The notes under the pieces were generated by a model, which was given only the letters and a program-made list of their open reading frames with translations, did no database searches and was not told where the DNA came from. From positions 23,467,797-23,531,796 of the forward strand of contig NC_063058.1 in the NCBI RefSeq assembly GCF_018812025.1: a stretch of 64,000 nt of DNA. Reading direction: 5' to 3'. Positions 25,601 through 34,963 of this stretch are shown here, piece by piece (positions within the stretch are counted from its first letter, which is position 1; each line of letters opens with the position of its first letter). The position numbers and the translations under genes were made by a program. This DNA is from Megalobrama amblycephala (taxonomy: Eukaryota > Chordata > Actinopteri > Cypriniformes > Xenocyprididae).

Positions 25601-28600
25601 TTCTAGGTTTGCAATGATTAATGTGTGCTTTGTCTGCATTACAGTGTAAGTATCCTATGTTTTTCTTGTCTCCTGTCCTAACAGGTTATTAAGGATGATG
25701 TTAAGTTAAATCTGCCATATGCTTTCAATGGTGTGAGGGTTATAAGCTCAGGTCTAGACTTGTTCCTGAGTATTCCACAGCTGGGTGTTGATATAACATT
25801 TGGAGCCACAGGCTTTAGCATCAACCTGCCATTCCAGCATTTTGGAAACAACACACAAGGTCACTGTGGTAAGTCAGCCACCCCCCATTTTTGTATGGAT
25901 GGTGACATCACAATGTGGATGATATATGAAGGATTTATATTTGTGCATTATCCATCTGAATTGTTCCAAATAATTCTCACTAAGGAACGTGCAACAACAA
26001 CCAGGCTGATGACTGCATGCTTCCTGGAGGGATCTTGGTGGACGACTGTGCAGTGATGGCGGATTACTGGCCAGCCAGTGGTGTGAACGGTGAAATGTGC
26101 ACTCCACCAACTGCATTACCTACCGTTGGTGGTGATATCAAACCTACAACTAAGCCATGCCAGGCCCATCCTGACTGCAACCTCCTCAGCAGCGAGTAAG
26201 TTTTTTTTTTTTGTGTGTGTGTGTGTGTGTGTGATTAAAGACTCTTATTGATTCTGACACTTTTCAGAATACAACACAATACATCTGTACAGAATCAACA
26301 TTTTTACCCTGATAGCAACTCGCACCCACCCAATTTTTTTTACTATAAATTTTAATACACTAGGCTCTGAAGGTGATATTTGCTACTTCTATCTTCCTCA
26401 GGTTGTTCGAAGCATGCCGTTCCCATGTGTCCCCCGAAAAATTCTTTTTAGGATGTCAATATGATAGTTGTCATATGAGCAACCCTGCCGTGGTGTGTAC
26501 CAGTCTGCAGAGCTATGCAAGGGCTTGTTCTCAATTAGGGATCTGCATACACTGGAGGAACTACACTAACCTTTGCAGTAAGTTATAAAAACTGTTTTAT
26601 TAATTTTATATCATAATGTTTCTTTATTGAAACTTTCTGTTGTACCTTTCCAGGTTTAAATTTCTTTTTCTTTCTGATCTCTGGACCCCATATTATTGGA
26701 AGCTATAGAGCAGTGGTCACCAACCTTTTTAAGCCCAAGATCCCTGACCTCGACCTTTTTGAAAGACAAGATCTACTTGATAGAAAAAGACAGCCCAGAT
26801 TGTATTTAGTATTTTTTTCATGGTCAATGTAAATTCTGATTTATTTATTTATTTTTACAAGCAAATTGGCCGATTCTGATACTGGTTGCAGATATTTTAT
26901 TATTAATATTATTATAATAAACAAAAATACATAACCATTTCAAATTAGAGGGAACCACTGCTTTTTAATCACAATCCAAACAAAGATGCTACGCATGTTG
27001 CATGAACAGTTGTTTTTTATTTGAATTAGATTTAATTTCAAGATTTAAAGCAAAAACAGAACGGTCTGACTTTATCTTTGTGAAATTATAAATGCTACAC
27101 ACACAAAAAAAGCATGAAACAAAAACAGCAGGCTGAATGAGACACAGATTCACTCTCTGACAGCAGGTGGCGCTTATGAAGCAGCAGTGATACAGCGTTT
27201 CCTTGGTTACCGCTGTAAACAAAGCTGAAATGCTAATAATTTGCTTACTTTTTTCGGAGGTAAGAGGAAAATAAAATGCCATTGCCATCGAAATCTTCCT
27301 GAAGACTGATCTCCTTTTAGAGATGAATTCATAATCCCTCACCCCCAATTCAATATTTATATTTTCTTCCTATATTTCGAGCATCGTGAACAGTGAGCTG
27401 CTCTGCCTGCAACAGAATTTTCTCCTCTTCGCATCCGTTTTCAGCGTCTCTGGCTTCTTGTTAACAGATGTTTACAGACTCAGACATAATGTGGGCTATT
27501 TACCTTTATCTGTCTGTCCCAGTAGCTCCAGAAAATAACATAAAAATAAATACAAAAATACAGTACGAAGACTGGAGAAATGTAATGTATTTTTGTACTC
27601 ATTTTTCTGTTATTTTCGCAAGCTACTGGAACAGTGATAAAGATCGACCAGATCGCGATCGACGGGTTGGCGACCACTGCTATAGAGTATTTAAGTGTAG
27701 CATTTGTGTTTTTTCCACAGATATTGAATGCCCAGCAGATAAAGTCTTCAATCCTTGTGGTCCAGCTGAGCCACCAAGCTGTGATGATATGTATGCCCAT
27801 TTATCCACATTTTTAAATAATTTAGACAATTGTGGAAATTAATGTTTAGTTCTCATTCAGTATTGTAAAGTAAGGGATGGGAAAATGGCAGATATGTACT
27901 TCAAAATAATCTGCTATATTATGCGGTTTAAGAGTTAATAAACCCTGTTATGCAGATTTGTTCCTAAATGTTTTTTGGAATGAATCTCAGGAGATATGTG
28001 TGTAATAAAAAAAAGTTTAATTATTCTTCTAATTGCAGACCTGAACGGAAAACCATAACAGTGCCCACAGAGGGCTGCTTTTGTCCTGAGGGCACGTTGC
28101 TCTTCAACAAGGAGACCAGAGTCTGTGTGAACAAATGCGGTAAGAAGTGTGTGCCTTTCTGCATTATCCTGCAAGTCTTAGATGCTTTTTGTAGGTTTTA
28201 TCTGATTTTATTTTTCCCTTTTTGTGTTTAGGATGCCTGGACTCCTCTAGGACACCACGTGAGGTACAGCGGTGTTTAAAGGAACACTCCACTTTTTTTG
28301 AAAATAGGCTAATTTTCCAACTCCTCTAGAGTTAAACAGTTGAATTTTACCGTTTTTAAATCCATTCAGCTGATCTCCGTGTCTGCTGGTACCACTTTTA
28401 GCATAGCTTAGCATAGTTCATTGAATCTGATTAGACCGTTAGTATCTTGCTCAAAAATGACCAAAGAGTGCAAAAGGTGCAATGATATTACGCAGCGCCT
28501 CTCACAAATGTCTCCATGGATGAGATTGTTATTGTTATTGTTATGACCACAGATGGTGCACGTGTGCATACCGAACGCGTCTTTCTGCGCTCATGGGCAA

Positions 28601-31600
28601 AGGAGTTTCTTTGAAAGGCTCGCTCGCGAGACTGAGCGGAATGTGGGAAATGAAGTATACCAGGGCCCTAAGTTGTAATGGACTGGAGCTCACGGTTCAC
28701 ATTGAGAGAAATGGGAATGCGGGGGCACCGCGATGCGAAAGGGCACTTTCATTTTCCCGATCAAAGTGCATGCCACTGATAAGCTTTGTAAATGCAGCAT
28801 TACAGTATACACATACCAATTAAACACGCAGGTCTCCTCTCATGCGTCCTTCCCACTGTGTCGCCGGTCGAGGCAATAACTTTAGTTTCGCTTTTAGATA
28901 TCTCTTTTATAGATGCCATCAATGCTTTTAACTTTCTAGATGTAATTACCGAAATCAAAACAGTCCATAAACTACAAATCCTCACGAAAACTTCAGTCAA
29001 GCCAGCTCGCACATCAACCTTAGAGATCAGCCTCCTTACCTTAAAGTGTCAAATTTCTCAGTTTCTAAATGGACGGTTTGGCTTGATTGACAAACGCTAA
29101 CGTTTGGCCACGATTTATATACCATCGACCTGTCCTAAAACGTTAGCATGCTGTGATCGATTGCTTGGAGACCACGTGTTTCTCCGTTCGAGAGCGCATT
29201 TCCTGTTCACATCTGCGACAAAACAGTTGATTATTTACAAACAAAAGCTCATTTGAAAGAAAATATTCTAAGCTAAAAGATTATATATTGTGACTCATTG
29301 AAGCAGCCCTTATCAAAAGTGCGGGGGTCGATTTCTGTCTTTTCAAAACTGCGGGGGTCCTGACCACCCGCAGTAATATTACAGTCATTTTAGTTTTACC
29401 TCATACTCACACATACCTCATACTCACATGCCACCAGGCGCGCCGTTGGCATGAGAGAATTATTAGAATTCATTCTTATTATTCATTCAGTACCGAAAAG
29501 TATCAATATATTCATAGCAATATTTTTGTGTATTTTTATGCTTACTAGAGTTATATTTTATCTTTGCAATATACTAATGTCAAGCTCTTTATGTGAGTTT
29601 GCTATTTGTAATTGCTGCCTACTGCATGTATAGTTTCTAACCAGTATTCAAAGTCTGTTGTTTTTATCTGAAGATCGAGCTCAATATTTTGATTAAACAT
29701 TATGGTAAAAAAATAAATAAATCAATTGCTATATGCATGGATGAATCATTCACAATATAATCTATAACATGCATTTACAAAATCAGTTGTGTGAATTTAC
29801 ATTTCATGCAGATTTTAAAGAATTACATTACTGAATAATGAACGGACTAGACATTTAACTGAATCCTTTTGTTTGTTTGTTTTGGCAGTTCGATGAGGTT
29901 TTTGAGTACAACTGCGAAGAGTGTATCTGTGATAAGGCCAGCAAATCAGTTATCTGTAAGCCCAAGAAGTTGCTTTGTCCTGATGTGACTCCTGAGAACT
30001 GCACTGAGCCCGGCTTCATGCTGGTCAATGTCACCAATCCTTCAGACCCATGCTGCAGCAAACAAGTTTGCAGTAAGACTTATTTACAGTATTTTTAAAG
30101 GGGTTTGCTTTAGGTTTGAATCACCTAAGTCTCCTCTACTCTGTTTTTTTTATGTAGATTGTGATGTCAACATGTGCCCACCTTTGGATAAAAAGTGTAC
30201 AGTCGGATATGCACCAGTCCTGGAAGTGCTTAATGGAAAATGCTGTCCAGAAATCAAATGCGGTATCACTATTATTCACACTACATTTTGGTGTCATTCA
30301 TATGCCTGTTTTCATCTCATATACTGTCTGGATCACCTTAAATATCATTCTATATAATTTTGTGTTCTTTTGTTGTTTGCCTCCTTAGAGCCAAAGAAAG
30401 TGTGTGAGTATGAGGTAAAACTAAAATGACTGTAATATTACTATTTAAAAAAAAAAAAAAAAACTCTGATATATATTTTTTGTTTGAATAAATAATGATT
30501 AATCAAAGTTTTACATGTTCAACTCTCACTTCCCTCACTTCCCTCAGCCTAGTACCAACATCCCCATCGTTGACTGTCAGGAATGTAGATCAAGATGTGA
30601 TTTCAAGATCAACTGTGGACTTGTGCAGTGCAATGAGGAATGTGATCCTGTAAGTTGTTTGACAAGCTTTTGATTGGCTTGTCTCAGGAACGAGTACAAT
30701 TTCGTTGACTTCATTTGATGTTGGTTTTCCCCAGGGTTATGAATATGTTGATACAAACTTAACCGAATGCTGTGGAAAGTGTGTGCAAACTCACTGCATC
30801 GTCAACATCAATGGCTTCAATCAAATACTGCAGGTAAGATCAAATGTCAAAAGCTCATTCGCCTTGAGGTGTGGCTGAAAAGGACAAAAGGCCTAAATAA
30901 ATATTCAAGTTAAATGGAAATTAAAGCTGCTGTAGGTAACTTTTGTAAAAAAATATTTTTTACATATTTGTTAAACCTGACATTATGTCCTGACAATAGA
31001 ATATGAGACAGATAATCTGTGAAAAAATCAAGCTCCTCTGGCTCCTACCAGTGGTCCTATTGCCATTTGCAGAAATACACTGCTCCCGGTAAGAAACAAC
31101 CAATCAGAGCCAGGAGGAGTGTCTTAGCAGTGTCAATCAATCAAGCTCGCGTGCGCGCTGATCACACTCCTGTCATGCACAGTGTACAGGCGTCAAATTC
31201 AAGATTACCGGTGTGCCGCAGCTTTGCTTATGGCGAAATAAAACGATGTTATATGCAAAGGACCACCCTGAAACTAAAAGAAACCTGAAACCTGAAATCT
31301 ACAAGAAACCATGCCATACATAATTTGTCAGTCCTGTTTTGAAATTATCTTAGTTGTGTAGTTCTTAAATTAAACAAATCAAGCAGGGATACTTACTTGT
31401 CAAGCAGAAATGTGGCTGACTCTGCATCGGTTTTTAATCCGTTCAGGATACATAGCTCCCTCCACCTCGGAAAAGCCGCTCCGATATTTACCCTCGTTTT
31501 ATTTCGGGCTCTATCTAATTCTTTCTTTTTGGCTTTTTTATCATCGTCATCTGTCTTTTTCCGTTTACCCGTCTTTATTTTATGAGCAGGTGCCACTCGA

Positions 31601-33031
31601 GGAATTGACAGTTTGGATTGTTTTTCCGCCATAAGCAAAGCTGCGGCACACCGGTAATCTTGAAGCCTGTATGCGCTGGCGCTGTGTATGGGAGGGGTGA
31701 GGTCAGCGCACACGCGAGCTTGATTGATTGACACTGCTAAGACACTCCTCCTGGCTCTGATTGGTTGTTTCTTACCGGGAGCAGTGTATTTCTGCAAATG
31801 GCAATAGGACCACTGGGAGGAGCCAGAGGAGCTTGATTTTTTCACAGATTATCTGTCTCATATTCTACTGTCAGGACATAATGTCAGGTTTAACAAATAT
31901 GTAAAAAAAAATGTTTTACAAAAGTTACCTACAGCAGCTTTAAAGAAATAGTTAGTAGAATTTAAAATTATTATAAATGTAAAAAAAAATTTAACCTATC
32001 TTCATGTCAAAACCTTTTTTTTCTTTTGGACACAAAATGAAACTGTTAATGCTGCTTTTTTCCATGCAACGGAAGTGAATTGTCATCATCAGGGTTAAAA
32101 AAAACCCTCAAAGTTGGACAAAAAAAGTAATATAAAATTAGTTGTGCCACCATATTGCAAGTTTTCTGAATGTGTGTGAGAAACAGACCAAAATGTAAGC
32201 CATTATTCCCTGAAAATCTAAATCTAACATTTTTGCAATGTCCTTTAACAGAATTTGACCTCTTTTCATTCGTAGGAAGGAGCCACTTTCCCCATTCCAA
32301 ACCAGGGCTGTGACAAAATCACGTGCACTAAAGTTAATGGACAGTTCATCGCCAACAAACACACAGTCCAGTGTCCTCCTTTCAACATTTCCAACTGCCA
32401 GCCTGTCAGTACTTTAAATATCACACAAACACACATTTACATGTTATACTGACCAGTCATGGTCATTAAGTCACATTGATGCCATTCTGCTTTTGTGATT
32501 CTCTCTCCAGGGCACCGTTCAGCTGTCACCCGATGGCTGCTGCTATGTTTGTGAGTATTTTTAAAAGAAAACAATGCATATTTTTGTTGATTTGAGTTGA
32601 CTATTAATTTGTCCACTATTAATTGCTTTTTAGGTGTGGACAAAATCAAGGGATGTCAAGTACAGACCGTTCATGATTACATAAATCACAATGACTGTCA
32701 ATCAGAGAGGAAAATGGACCTGACATTTTGCGGTGGAGATTGTACCAGTTTTAGCAAGTGAGTACATGCAGACTCTGTTACGAAACCTACATAGGCAGTA
32801 TACTACCTGAAACACCCTCATAAGAGACCAATTTGAAATGCTTTATATGTGTTTTCCTCTCTTTCTCGCATACACAGGTACACAGAACCTGGGTTGTCAT
32901 CATGTAGCTGTTGCCAGGCCAAACGCTCAAGTAATCGCACAGTGGATCTTGGTTGCGTAAATGGAGATATAATAACCCACACATACGTCCATGTTGAAGA
33001 GTGCTCCTGTAGCAAAACTAACTGTCATTAA
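19..33031 (+). CDS. muc2: Gel-forming secreted mucin, MUC2-like (gene 1, 5' end outside window)
   Basis: Spliced gene read from splice sites, phases and homology. Exons: 19-144, 2130-2247, 2329-2467, 2662-2778, 2961-3030, 3852-3986, 4144-4311, 4809-4903, 4996-5125, 5276-5522, 5618-5655, 5777-5886, 6908-7059, a gap, 16283-24583 (PTS), 24714-24888, 25345-25592, 25685-25868, 25985-26195, 26402-26577, 27721-27790, 28039-28139, 28232-28263, 29889-30072, 30158-30262, 30389-30414, 30548-30649, 30735-30833, 32276-32404, 32511-32550, 32634-32757, 32878-33031. Phases agree at every junction outside the gap and PTS exon. Exons after the PTS encode 719 residues plus stop. The family forms disulfide-linked, O-glycosylated mucus polymers in goblet-type cells. 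The C-terminus (GDPH, D4, VWC, CTCK) is closest in my recollection to MUC2; a MUC5-type paralogue cannot be excluded without a tree. The D3 region is not visible. Confidence 0.9.
278..1790. mobile_element. TTAA-flanked palindromic repeat with a second palindrome inside
   Basis: The left end follows TTAA at 274-277 (AAAGGGGTGGTTCATTAG). The stretch near 305-330 (TTTATGGGGCCCAG) recurs inverted near 1760-1780, so both arms are present. Inside, 593-636 (AGAGTACCTCAGGGATGAG) recurs inverted at 1265-1310, marking an inserted palindromic element of about 720 bp. Sequence near 400-480 is shared, inverted, with 56250-56345. Confidence 0.55.
1797..2066. mobile_element. Short TTAA-flanked palindromic element (Kolobok-type MITE)
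   Basis: TTAA stands at 1793-1796 and 2067-2070. The right end reads GGGTGAACTATCTCT, a diverged copy of the GGGTGAACTATCCCT end seen in several other elements here. No coding capacity is visible. Confidence 0.55.
2130..4311 (+). CDS. muc2: Gene 1: D2 von Willebrand type D domain
   Basis: Seven exons (2130-2247, 2329-2467, 2662-2778, 2961-3030, 3852-3986, 4144-4311, with the first carrying the TIL linker) make the second VWD unit. Landmarks are [20 protein letters not shown] at the start of the VWD fold, the strand-rich FKPSSSFII stretch, and [15 protein letters not shown] near the end. VWD units of this family pack at acidic pH and direct N-terminal multimer assembly. The usual CGLCG motif reads SGLCG because AGT encodes serine just before the exon junction at 3986/4144; gene 2 keeps the cysteine. 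The 118-nt and 139-nt exons equal those at 56569-56686 and 56840-56978 in gene 2. Confidence 0.88.
3109..3721. mobile_element. TTAA-flanked palindromic element in a gene 1 intron
   Basis: TTAA at 3105-3108 and 3722-3725. Ends are AGGTGCTCTATGTAGG and, inverted, ACATAGAGCACCT. Size about 613 bp. It sits between the exons ending 3030 and starting 3852. Confidence 0.65.
4312..4808. other. Intron with purine-rich unassigned sequence
   Basis: Sequence from about 4345 to 4635 is more GC- and GA-rich than its surroundings and looks like a dispersed repeat fragment, but I could not name its family. The rest is AT-rich with nothing recognisable. Confidence 0.3.
4809..5125 (+). CDS. muc2: Gene 1: C8 domain of D2
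   Basis: Two exons (4809-4903, 95 nt; 4996-5125, 130 nt) give the eight-cysteine unit that follows VWD, recognisable from [26 protein letters not shown] and [16 protein letters not shown]. The pattern matches vertebrate gel-forming mucins. One cysteine is unusual: [11 protein letters not shown] carries a Cys at a site that is Asn in gene 2 (CHTTVNPDSYY). Together with the cysteine missing from CGLCG upstream, the total cysteine count of D2 stays the same. Confidence 0.87.
5276..5655 (+). CDS. muc2: Gene 1: TIL domain of D2
   Basis: Exons 5276-5522 (247 nt, phase 1 to 2) and 5618-5655 (38 nt, phase 2 to 1) encode the TIL unit with [34 protein letters not shown] and CPCYYGDRV, followed by the short linker [13 protein letters not shown]. 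The matching gene 2 exons are 61127-61382 and 61512-61564 with the same phases. TIL units are disulfide-rich spacers between D assemblies. Confidence 0.86.
5777..7059 (+). CDS. muc2: Gene 1: D' TIL unit before the expected D3
   Basis: Exons 5777-5886 and 6908-7059 encode [26 protein letters not shown], then [19 protein letters not shown] and [15 protein letters not shown], ending EDCNI plus TG in phase 2. This is the D' unit that precedes D3 in MUC2, MUC5AC and MUC5B. The intron between the two exons holds a TA microsatellite and a palindromic element. The next expected exon, starting a CxC linker and the D3 VWD fold, was not found between 7060 and the N run. Confidence 0.86.
5935..6004. repeat. 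(TA)n microsatellite
   Basis: About 70 bp of alternating TA next to the left end of the element at 6005. Confidence 0.95.
6005..6800. mobile_element. Palindromic non-autonomous DNA element
   Basis: The left arm (CACTACCGTTCAAAGGTTTG, then TAAGATTTTTAATGTTTTTA) recurs inverted at the right end (AAAAATCTTACCGATCCCAA). Interior blocks near 6110-6240 and 6560-6740 are also inverted copies. The same family is seen as a fragment at 55470-55640. No coding region. Confidence 0.7.
7482..7990. mobile_element. Left part of a TTAA repeat (truncated)
   Basis: After TTAA at 7478-7481 the sequence starts AGGTGCTCTAAGTGATCC, similar to the end at 3109. The matching right end was not found, so the boundary at about 7990 is only an estimate. 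Confidence 0.35.
8056..9325. mobile_element. Long inverted-repeat element inside the composite
   Basis: Bases 8056-8480 recur as an almost exact reverse complement at about 8895-9322, for example the CAAAATAATTTGCCAGATC start. The 420-bp loop contains a short ORF (8561-8785) with VMIWAGI, faintly like the MVWGGI motif of Tc1/mariner transposases, but too short to classify. Confidence 0.75.
10128..10400. repeat. Three tandem copies of a 93-bp unit
   Basis: The phrase TTTTCAATTCATACTTG begins at 10128, 10221 and 10314, and each copy contains GCCGGAGGGCGCTCTCTGTA. The third copy is partial and diverges after about 10380. Confidence 0.9.
13652..13693. repeat. (TA)n microsatellite
   Basis: About 42 bp of alternating TA within the hAT element. 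Confidence 0.9.
13924..14697. mobile_element. TTAA-flanked palindromic Kolobok-type element
   Basis: TTAA at 13920-13923 and 14698-14701; ends AGGGATAGTTCACCC and GGGTGAACTATCCCT. The arms are reverse complements over most of the length, including ACATCTTGGATG. It is nested inside the hAT element. Same ends as the THAP-bearing copy at 45003-45915. Confidence 0.8.
15283..16282. other. Assembly gap of exactly 1000 N
   Basis: An uninterrupted run of 1000 N, probably a placeholder of unknown true size. It separates repetitive LINE sequence from the first visible PTS repeats. The start of the PTS exon and any D3 or CysD exons of gene 1 could be hidden here. Confidence 0.99.
16283..24583 (+). CDS. 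muc2: Gene 1: giant PTS (Thr/Ser/Pro) mucin repeat exon
   Basis: About 8.3 kb of tandem repeats encode a cysteine-free Thr/Ser/Pro-rich domain, the attachment region for O-glycans. The commonest unit is 21 codons (63 bp), [17 protein letters not shown] plus TTTT; a sister unit of 20 codons reads [16 protein letters not shown] plus TTST, and others carry PETITSS, PEHTTSS or QTAST. Units are grouped into higher-order repeats of 885 bp and 312 bp. The exon ends [10 protein letters not shown] at 24583 before GTACAA in phase 0, joining 24714. As given the frame is not continuous: the T/S/P frame changes near 16530, between 18488 and 18610, and near 19308, 19607, 23322 and 23579. Most are single missing bases against neighbouring copies, so consensus error is likely. 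The exon start is inside the gap. Confidence 0.9.
24714..24888 (+). CDS. muc2: Gene 1: cysteine-rich linker before D4
   Basis: A 175-nt exon between CAG (24711-24713) and GTGAGT (24889). It encodes [15 protein letters not shown], a run matching the MUC2 segment with a VEIV-like strand, then [20 protein letters not shown] and CDC. In MUC2 and MUC5 this short VWC-like segment joins the PTS domain to D4. The following intron (24889-25344) is AT-rich and I see nothing else in it. Confidence 0.85.
25345..26195 (+). CDS. muc2: Gene 1: D4 VWD domain with GDPH cleavage motif
   Basis: Exons 25345-25592, 25685-25868 and 25985-26195 encode the C-terminal VWD unit. It opens [24 protein letters not shown] is at 25362-25373. 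In MUC2 and MUC5AC this motif undergoes Asp-Pro self-cleavage at low pH and the new end can crosslink, so the motif here suggests the same chemistry. Later landmarks are [46 protein letters not shown] and [14 protein letters not shown]. The exon at 25985 ends with a short linker ([17 protein letters not shown]). Phases 1-0, 0-1 and 1-2 are consistent. Confidence 0.92.
26402..26577 (+). CDS. muc2: Gene 1: C8 domain of D4
   Basis: A single 176-nt exon (phase 2 to 1) between CAG at 26399-26401 and GTAAGT at 26578. It reads [44 protein letters not shown] and HWRNYTNLC, the eight-cysteine pattern of mucin D4. The order after the D4 VWD matches MUC2. Confidence 0.9.
26711..27679. mobile_element. 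Non-autonomous hAT element in a gene 1 intron
   Basis: CTATAGAG at 26703-26710 and 27680-27687 is an exact 8-bp duplication. Ends CAGTGGTCACCAACC and, inverted, CAGTGGTCGCCAACC. Size 969 bp, no transposase. It lies between exons ending 26577 and starting 27721, just 34 bases from the latter. Confidence 0.9.
27721..28139 (+). CDS. muc2: Gene 1: TIL domain of D4
   Basis: Exon 27721-27790 encodes [19 protein letters not shown] and stops at GAT GAT AT before the donor GTATGC; exon 28039-28139 completes the codon and reads [18 protein letters not shown] then TRVCVNKC. The phase chain (1 to 2, 2 to 1) fixes the less common donor. A CGPAE-type TIL segment sits at this place in MUC2. Confidence 0.85.
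28232..30262 (+). CDS. muc2: Gene 1: first VWC-like module
   Basis: Exons 28232-28263, 29889-30072 and 30158-30262 encode [55 protein letters not shown], then [13 protein letters not shown] and [11 protein letters not shown] near the module end and CxxCxC near its start are VWC hallmarks, and the order agrees with MUC2. The 28264-29888 intron carries a TTAA-type repeat and undefined sequence. Confidence 0.85.
28264..29888. other. Long intron with a TTAA-type repeat fragment
   Basis: The left part, 28275 to about 28560, begins TTTAAAGGAACACTCCAC, a common fish repeat end. The remainder has GC-rich and AT-rich blocks that look transposon-derived, including a duplicated CTGCGGGGGTC-like phrase near 29320-29360, but I could not assign families. 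Confidence 0.4.
30389..30833 (+). CDS. muc2: Gene 1: second VWC-like module (short form)
   Basis: Exon 30389-30414 (26 nt, EPKKVCEYE), exon 30548-30649 ([25 protein letters not shown]) and exon 30735-30833 ([20 protein letters not shown], then [11 protein letters not shown]). Phases are 1-0, 0-0 and 0-0. The middle loop is shorter than in the mammalian MUC2 module I recall, but the cysteine order is kept. The 26-nt exon is the least certain; it is supported by phase and by the CExx-VC pattern. Confidence 0.82.
30924..31942. mobile_element. Long palindromic element carrying a coding exon
   Basis: The left arm (about 30924-31240) is repeated inverted at about 31640-31942, for example CTGCTGTAGGTAACTTTTGT. 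Both arms contain CAATCAGAGCCAGGAGGAG. The central part encodes the minus-strand exon listed separately. It lies in the intron between 30833 and 32276. Confidence 0.75.
31397..31632 (-). CDS. Transposon-borne exon, basic protein of unknown function
   Basis: On the minus strand an ATG at 31632 opens 78 codons: [15 protein letters not shown], a lysine-rich run ([19 protein letters not shown]) and [20 protein letters not shown], ending ESATFLLDK. The frame meets GTAAGT exactly at the end (plus-strand ACTTAC 31391-31396), so this looks like a first exon with a working donor. I recall similar RVNIG-x-AF-x-RW segments in fish repeat proteins but cannot name a family. No second exon was identified. 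Confidence 0.5.
32276..32550 (+). CDS. muc2: Gene 1: linker exons before the cystine knot
   Basis: Exons 32276-32404 and 32511-32550 encode [33 protein letters not shown] and [13 protein letters not shown]. This matches the region between the last VWC module and CTCK in MUC2, including the CC pair just before the knot. Confidence 0.85.
32634..33031 (+). CDS. muc2: Gene 1: C-terminal cystine knot (CTCK) and stop
   Basis: Exons 32634-32757 and 32878-33031 encode the knot: [68 protein letters not shown] and TAA at 33029-33031. CGGDC and the SCSCC cluster are knot hallmarks. In this family CTCK forms disulfide dimers in the endoplasmic reticulum before export. Confidence 0.93.
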
Positions 33032-33252
33032 AATGGGAAAGAGCCTAAACGACGAAAGAAAACGCAACTTCCGACTTCCGTGAGCAGCAGTAGTGAATCA
33101 TTGACCCAAACTCTCTGAAAAACTACTCTCAAGTATCTTTGATCAGATATTAATTTAAATTGCACATGCTTTCTTTAACATTTATTAAACTATCTATCGA
33201 GCTTTTAATTTTTCTTTGTTAAATGTGAACTCTTTTGCTTGCTTGAAATAAA
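33032..33252 (+). promoter_or_regulatory. Gene 1 3' UTR and poly(A) signal
   Basis: After TAA, AT-rich sequence leads to AATAAA at 33247-33252, about 220 bases past the stop. Its position and A-rich context make it the likely polyadenylation signal. No later AATAAA was needed to explain the gene end. Confidence 0.6.
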
Positions 33253-34963
33253 AAAAGCGATAAAAAAGCGATTAAAAAAGGCATCTTAAAACTAAATTCA
33301 TGCGTACTGAGTCTTGCACTGAGAATATTTATGTATTCCTATTGAATGCAAACTGAACAGATACTGTACATTTACAGAATTTCATGTTCATTTCATGATG
33401 TAGCATAACTATACAGTGTACAAGACACAATGAAATTCAGTTAGCATCTAATCAGAAGTGCAAATACCAATATGTTTATAAATGTGTGTATACAGTATAT
33501 GCAATTGCAAGAAAAAGTGAACTATTTTCTGGTTTTCTGCATAAATTTGTCATGAAATTTGATTACATTTTCACCAAAGCCACAAAAATCAACACAAACA
33601 ATATTTCTAAGCTGATAAAACACAAACAATCATCATCTTTCATGTCTTTTTGAGCACACTCATTAAACATACAAAGTGCTGATGGAAAAAGTAAGTGAAA
33701 CACTAGGATTCTGGTGTCACTAAATGCCAGTTGGAGTCTGGTGTTAGCAAACCAGGAGTCTAATCAATGAGATGAGAATAAAGGTGTGGTTTAGAGCTAA
33801 ATTGACTTGTATACACACCCAAAGAGTCAGTGTGCGATTCACAAGCAGCATTAGCTGATGTGAGCTATGCTTTGCAAAAAAACTGATCTCAGAAGACCTA
33901 CGATCAAGAGTTGTTGATGTACATGTCGCTGGAATCTCAAAGACTTTAGATATTCATCAGTCCACAGTTAGACAAATTGTCTATAAATGGAGATGATATT
34001 GTACTGTAGTTACTCTCATAGAAGTGCGCGCCCAGCCAAGATCACTCCAAAGGCCCAAAGCAGAATGCTCAATAAGGGGTAAAAGTAAAGCTAAAGACTT
34101 GAAGGATTCATTGAAGCTGGGTAACATCTCTGTTCATGAGTCAGCCATACGTAAAACATTGAACAGGCATGGTATCCATGGTAAGGACACCACGAAGGAA
34201 GCCAATGCTCTCCAAACAAAACATTGCAGCATGCCTAAAGTTTGCCAAAGACCACCTTGACACTCCACAACACTACTGGGAAAATGTCTTGTGGACAGAC
34301 GAAACAAAAATAGAATTGTTTGGGAAGGAACATGCAGTGCTATGCAGGGGCGGAGCCAGACATTGTTAACATTCGGGGCTTAGCCCAAATCTATATTTTT
34401 CCAATGACATTTTAAATTTTCTGTTAACAGCTTTACTGACATGAAAGGAACTTTTTTATAGTATTCTTGAGTAAAGTTCATATTTAATGTACATGATTTG
34501 GCACTTTAATTTGTAAAAGTTTGTTAGGTATACCTCCTCTAGGGGGGTCCGGGGCATGCTCCCCCGAAAGAAAATTTAGTACATTTTAAGGTTAAATGCA
34601 TCAATCTTGGGCACTTTGGAAGCTCAAAATTAAGAGCTTCAACCCATGTACAGTGTGCAAATTGACCAAAGAAACAGCATTGTACCTCGACATGAAAGAG
34701 GGTTTAGTTGTTTTTAGTCTGTAGTATCATCTTTTTAGTTGTGATATAGTGTCTACATCGTTTTAGGTGTTTTAGGATGCCAAACAATTATTACAATGAA
34801 ATAATAATATAATAATGTTTTAGGCCTATGTAATTATTCATATGACTAATATCCATATATTGTAAAAAAAAAAAAAAAATGCTCTTTTTATTAGAAATTG
34901 TAAGACTTTTGTACTAATTTCTAAGATAGGCCTAAATCCTTGAGCTTTTATTTTGATCACCAG

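Noticed and set aside
31019..31288. Plus-strand ORF mirroring the minus-strand exon region near 31800
   Set aside because: It is the left arm of the palindrome; the shared start (MKKSSSSGS) comes from arm symmetry and has no splice or domain support.
34024..34369. Separate small genes next to gene 1
   Set aside because: They are pieces of the Tc1 transposase in different frames.
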